From the NCBI RefSeq assembly GCF_041260665.1, contig NZ_JBGCCT010000001.1, positions 186,001 to 250,000 on the forward strand: a DNA stretch of 64,000 nucleotides. The letters run 5' to 3'. Positions 61,209-64,000 of the stretch are shown here, in pieces (position 1 is the stretch's first letter; each line of letters opens with the position of its first letter). The stretch comes from Catenulispora sp. GP43 (GTDB taxonomy: Bacteria > Actinomycetota > Actinomycetes > Streptomycetales > Catenulisporaceae). The notes beneath the pieces were generated by a model that saw only the letters and a program-made list of their open reading frames with translations, was not told the DNA's origin and did not search any database. Made by a program: the position numbers and the translations under genes.

Positions 61209-63773
61209 GTGGCAGGGGAGCCCGGCACCGCCTCGCCGGCCCGACCAGGTCCGGTCGAGGCCGCCATGCCTGCCGTCGGCCTGCCCTCCGCCGGGCCCGG
61301 GGAGACCGGTACGCCCTTTATCCCCGGAACCGACGATAACTCAGGCCCGAATGGCGCGCGGGCTGTGCGGACCACCGTTCGGCCACCCGCGCCGGTCATC
61401 GACGAGCCGCCGGAGCCGCGTCGCATACGACGGCCGGCGGACCTGCTCCGCGCGATGGCCAGCTTCGTCTTCATGCTCCTGTTCTTCGTCATAGGGATGG
61501 TCGCCGGCGGCACCACCCGGGGCGCGGAGTCGGACATCTCCAAGCTGTCCGCCGAACAGAAACTCCCGCTGGGCCTTGTCCTTGCGGTGACCTCGGCGCT
61601 GCTCGCGGTGGTCCCCATCGTGCTGGCCATCGACCGGCTCTACCGGCGCGACTCACGGCGCGTGGTGGACTCGGTGCTGGCCGCCGCGATGGCGTACCTG
61701 GCCGCGGTCGGGCTGAACGCCATCGTCGCCTCGCCGCACACCCCGAAGACCATCCGGGACGCGCTCACGCTGCCGACCAACGCCGCCGGCGACACGGCGG
61801 CGTTCCACATCTACCTGACGACCGTCGTGGCGTATCTGACGATCATCGGGTTCTCCAACAGACACAACTTCCAGACCGCGACCTGGATCGCGCTGATCGC
61901 CTACGGCGTGGTGACCCTGATCCAGGGCGACGCGACGATCATCAGCCTGGCCGAGACCGTGCTGCTGGGCCGGCTGGTGGCCTTCGGCTGGCGCTGGGCC
62001 CGCGGCGTGATCAACGACCGGCCCACCGGCGAGGCGGTCCATCAAGCGCTGTCCGACGCCCGGCTGGACCCGCTGTCGTGCCGCCGGGTGCCGGACACCG
62101 AGGACGTGCGGCGCTACGTGGTGGCCACCGAGGGGCACGGCGACGTCGACGCCATCGTGCTGGACCGGGACCAGCAGGCCGCGGGCCTGGTGTACCGGCT
62201 CTACCGCCGAGTCCGGCTGCGCGGCCCCGCGCAGCGCCGCAACCTGCTGAGCCTGCGCCGGATGCTGGAGCAGGAGGCGCTGATGTCGTACGCGGTCACC
62301 GCCGCCGACATCCGCACCCCCCGGCTGCTGGCCGTGCGCGACCTGGGACCGGACACCGGCATGCTGGCCTACGAGCTGGTCCCGGGGCGCACCCTGGAGC
62401 AGCTGGAGCCCGACGAGCTCACCGACGACCTGCTCAGCCAGCTCTGGTCGACGCTCGCCGAGCTCCACGAGCACCAGTTGGCGCACCGCCGGCTGTCCTC
62501 CCACGCGTTCGTGATCGACGACGACGGCCGGCCCTGGCTGACCGACCTGCGCCTGGGCGAGGTCGCGGCGGGCACGCTGTCCCGCCGCCTGGACACCGCC
62601 GAGATGCTGACCGTCACCAGCCTGTACTTCGGCCACGAGCGCAGCGTCGCGGCCGGCGTGACGAGGCTGGGCGAGGACGACATCGCCGCGGCGCTGCCGA
62701 TGCTCCAGCCGGTGATCCTGACCCGCAACACCCGCGCGGCGCTGAAGAAGTCGAAGGGCCTGCTGACCAACATCCAGGAAGCGGTCCAGGCCCTGCACCC
62801 CTCGGTGGAACCCGAGCCGGTGAAGCTGGAGCGGTTCGGCCCCCGCGCACTGTTCTCCGCGGTCGGCCTGTCCCTCGCGGCGTACCTGCTGCTGGCCTCG
62901 AACTACTCCTGGTCTGGCCTCACCGCGGTGAACTGGTGGTGGACCGCCGCGGTGGCCCTGGCCTCGGCGGGCACGTACGTGGCGGCGGCGATGGCCCTGG
63001 ACGGCTTCGTCCCCGAGAAGCTGAGCTGGGGCCGCACAATCTTGTCGCAGGTGGCGGCCTCCTTCGTGACCCTGGTAGCCCCGGCCGCGGTCGGCGGCGT
63101 CGCGGTGAACACCCGCTACCTGCAGCGCACCGGCCTGCCGACCCGCGCGGCCGTGACAGCGGTCGGCGCCCAGCAGATCACGGGCCTGATCCAGCACCTG
63201 CTGCTGATCCTGATCTTCGGCGTCATCGCCGGCAGCTCCGGCGACAACAGCGGCGGCGGCTCCCACGCCTCCAGCGCCACCCTGATCGCCATCATCCTGG
63301 CCCTGGCCCTGCTGGTCCTGCTGATCGCGACCATCCCCCAGCTCCGCCGCTTCGCGGTGAACCGCCTGCGCCCCCTGGTCGCCGGCATCCTGCCCCGCCT
63401 GATGGACGTGGCCCAGAACCCCCTCAAGCTCGCGACGGGCCTCGGCGGCACCGTGGTCCTGTCCCTGCTGTACATCTTCGCCCTCTGGGCCTCCATCCAG
63501 GCCGCCGCCACCGACGGCCGAGCCGCGAAGATCAACTTCGCGGTGGTCGCCATCGTCTTCCTGACAGCACAGGCCGCGGGCTCGATAGTCCCCACCCCCG
63601 GCGGCGTCGGCGGCGTCGAGGGCGCGCTGATCGGCACGCTGACCACGTTCGGGCGCCTGGACACCGGACTGGCGACGACGGCGGTGCTGCTGTTCCGGCT
63701 GATGACGTTCTGGCTGCCGGTGCTGCCCGGGTGGATCGCTTACAACTACATGACGCGGCGCGGGGAGTTGTAG
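61209..63773 (+). CDS. Pseudokinase fused to lysylphosphatidylglycerol-synthase-type flippase domain
   Basis: An 854-residue membrane protein. About 85 Pro-rich residues are followed by five or six helices (about 88-270), a cytoplasmic kinase-like domain (about 275-535) and a C-terminal block of eight or nine helices of the LPG-synthase/UPF0104 flippase type, containing SFVTLVAPAAVGGVAVNTR and SIVPTPGGVGGVEGA. The kinase fold keeps the hinge LAYELVPGRTLE but the catalytic loop reads LAHRRLSSHAF (Asp to Arg) and DFG is DLR, so it should be inactive. GTG 61209 after CAGGTGG is preferred. It probably moves a lipid across the membrane under cytoplasmic control. Confidence 0.85.
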   Translation: MAGEPGTASPARPGPVEAAMPAVGLPSAGPGETGTPFIPGTDDNSGPNGARAVRTTVRPPAPVIDEPPEPRRIRRPADLLRAMASFVFMLLFFVIGMVAGGTTRGAESDISKLSAEQKLPLGLVLAVTSALLAVVPIVLAIDRLYRRDSRRVVDSVLAAAMAYLAAVGLNAIVASPHTPKTIRDALTLPTNAAGDTAAFHIYLTTVVAYLTIIGFSNRHNFQTATWIALIAYGVVTLIQGDATIISLAETVLLGRLVAFGWRWARGVINDRPTGEAVHQALSDARLDPLSCRRVPDTEDVRRYVVATEGHGDVDAIVLDRDQQAAGLVYRLYRRVRLRGPAQRRNLLSLRRMLEQEALMSYAVTAADIRTPRLLAVRDLGPDTGMLAYELVPGRTLEQLEPDELTDDLLSQLWSTLAELHEHQLAHRRLSSHAFVIDDDGRPWLTDLRLGEVAAGTLSRRLDTAEMLTVTSLYFGHERSVAAGVTRLGEDDIAAALPMLQPVILTRNTRAALKKSKGLLTNIQEAVQALHPSVEPEPVKLERFGPRALFSAVGLSLAAYLLLASNYSWSGLTAVNWWWTAAVALASAGTYVAAAMALDGFVPEKLSWGRTILSQVAASFVTLVAPAAVGGVAVNTRYLQRTGLPTRAAVTAVGAQQITGLIQHLLLILIFGVIAGSSGDNSGGGSHASSATLIAIILALALLVLLIATIPQLRRFAVNRLRPLVAGILPRLMDVAQNPLKLATGLGGTVVLSLLYIFALWASIQAAATDGRAAKINFAVVAIVFLTAQAAGSIVPTPGGVGGVEGALIGTLTTFGRLDTGLATTAVLLFRLMTFWLPVLPGWIAYNYMTRRGEL

Positions 63774-63867
63774 GTCGCCCGATCGTGGGATTCGGGTTGA
63801 GCGACGGGGACGGATCCGGGCATACTGGTGGGCAGTAGGACGCCGCATCTACGGAAGGTGCGGAAGT

Positions 63868-63915
63868 GAAGCCGGGAGCGACCGATGGAATCGGGTGCCC
63901 GGCTTCGCGCTTTTT
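63868..63915 (+). terminator. Terminator after the flippase gene
   Basis: GAAGCCGGG and CCCGGCTTC arms enclose a smaller imperfect stem (GACCGAT/ATCGGGT) and are followed by gcgcttttt. It ends right at the stop codon of the convergent gene. Confidence 0.85.
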
Positions 63916-64000
63916 CAGAGGTCGACATCGACGACCTGTGTGATCGCTTCCAGATGGCACCAGCTCGCGCCGTCGCCGTTCAACCACCAGGCCACCGCGC
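63915..64000 (-). CDS. C-terminal end of an unidentified protein
   Basis: The last 28 codons of a minus-strand gene entering from beyond base 64000. They read AVAWWLNGDGASWCHLEAIT and then QVVDVDL before TGA 63915-63917. Trp-rich, with good codon use; the convergent terminator agrees with a gene end here. The family is not recognised from this piece. Confidence 0.55.
   Translation of the reverse strand, partial: AVAWWLNGDGASWCHLEAITQVVDVDL

Overview
This window is high-GC DNA of actinobacterial type. Coding density is high, third codon positions are almost always G or C, GTG and TTG starts occur, and genes overlap by ATGA or GTGA. Lineage-specific genes agree with this: a WhiB7/WblC regulator with an AT-hook, a CGYC mycoredoxin, AdnAB instead of RecBCD, a UvrD2 helicase with a zinc/HRDC tail, and an ilvB leader peptide of the actinobacterial kind. 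A filamentous actinomycete related to Streptomyces or Catenulispora fits best, but the genus is an inference. I found no tRNA, rRNA, CRISPR array, insertion sequence or prophage.

Layout. 1-6.5 kb: the start of a DUF6758 zinc-ribbon gene; a MaoC hydratase, an acyl-CoA dehydrogenase and a HpcH/HpaI lyase of the kind used in the ethylmalonyl-CoA pathway, with a similar operator-like sequence in front of maoC and of the lyase; an alpha/beta hydrolase and an EamA transporter. 6.8-10 kb: a plus-strand group (conserved unknown, DUF3533-like membrane protein, adenosine/aminofutalosine deaminase, split-barrel oxidoreductase). 10-16.3 kb: a complete oligopeptide ABC operon read as dppA-B-C-D-F, mostly with 4-bp overlaps. 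16.5-31 kb: a branched-chain amino acid and serine region, all on the minus strand apart from one methyltransferase: serA, leuB, ilvE, cimA, ilvB-ilvN-ilvC, with an MFS exporter and a GGDEF diguanylate cyclase between them. ilvB and cimA each have a short leader peptide followed by an intrinsic terminator. The ilvB peptide reads Ile-Leu-Val-Leu; the cimA peptide carries an Ile-Ile pair.

31-36 kb is the least settled part: an Mrp/ApbC ATPase, a broken aminoglycoside-phosphotransferase-like gene, two tandem lipoprotein paralogues plus a truncated third copy, a 50-residue basic coiled-coil protein, wblC/whiB7 and an unusual 132-codon reading frame in the region that would be the whiB7 leader. 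36.3-38.9 kb carries two translationally coupled single-pass membrane proteins of unknown function.

38.8-55.8 kb is a DNA-repair and redox block (uvrD2, mycoredoxin, nudC, adnB, adnA). Together with whiB7 it keeps the gene order I recall from Mycobacterium tuberculosis, here interrupted by a secreted protease, an M20 peptidase, an aldehyde dehydrogenase and an orphan sugar-binding lipoprotein behind a LacI-type operator. 55.9-60.6 kb is a MacB/FtsX-type ABC exporter divergent from a NarL-family two-component system. 60.7-64 kb holds an alkyltransferase-like DNA repair protein, a pseudokinase-flippase fusion and the end of an unidentified gene.
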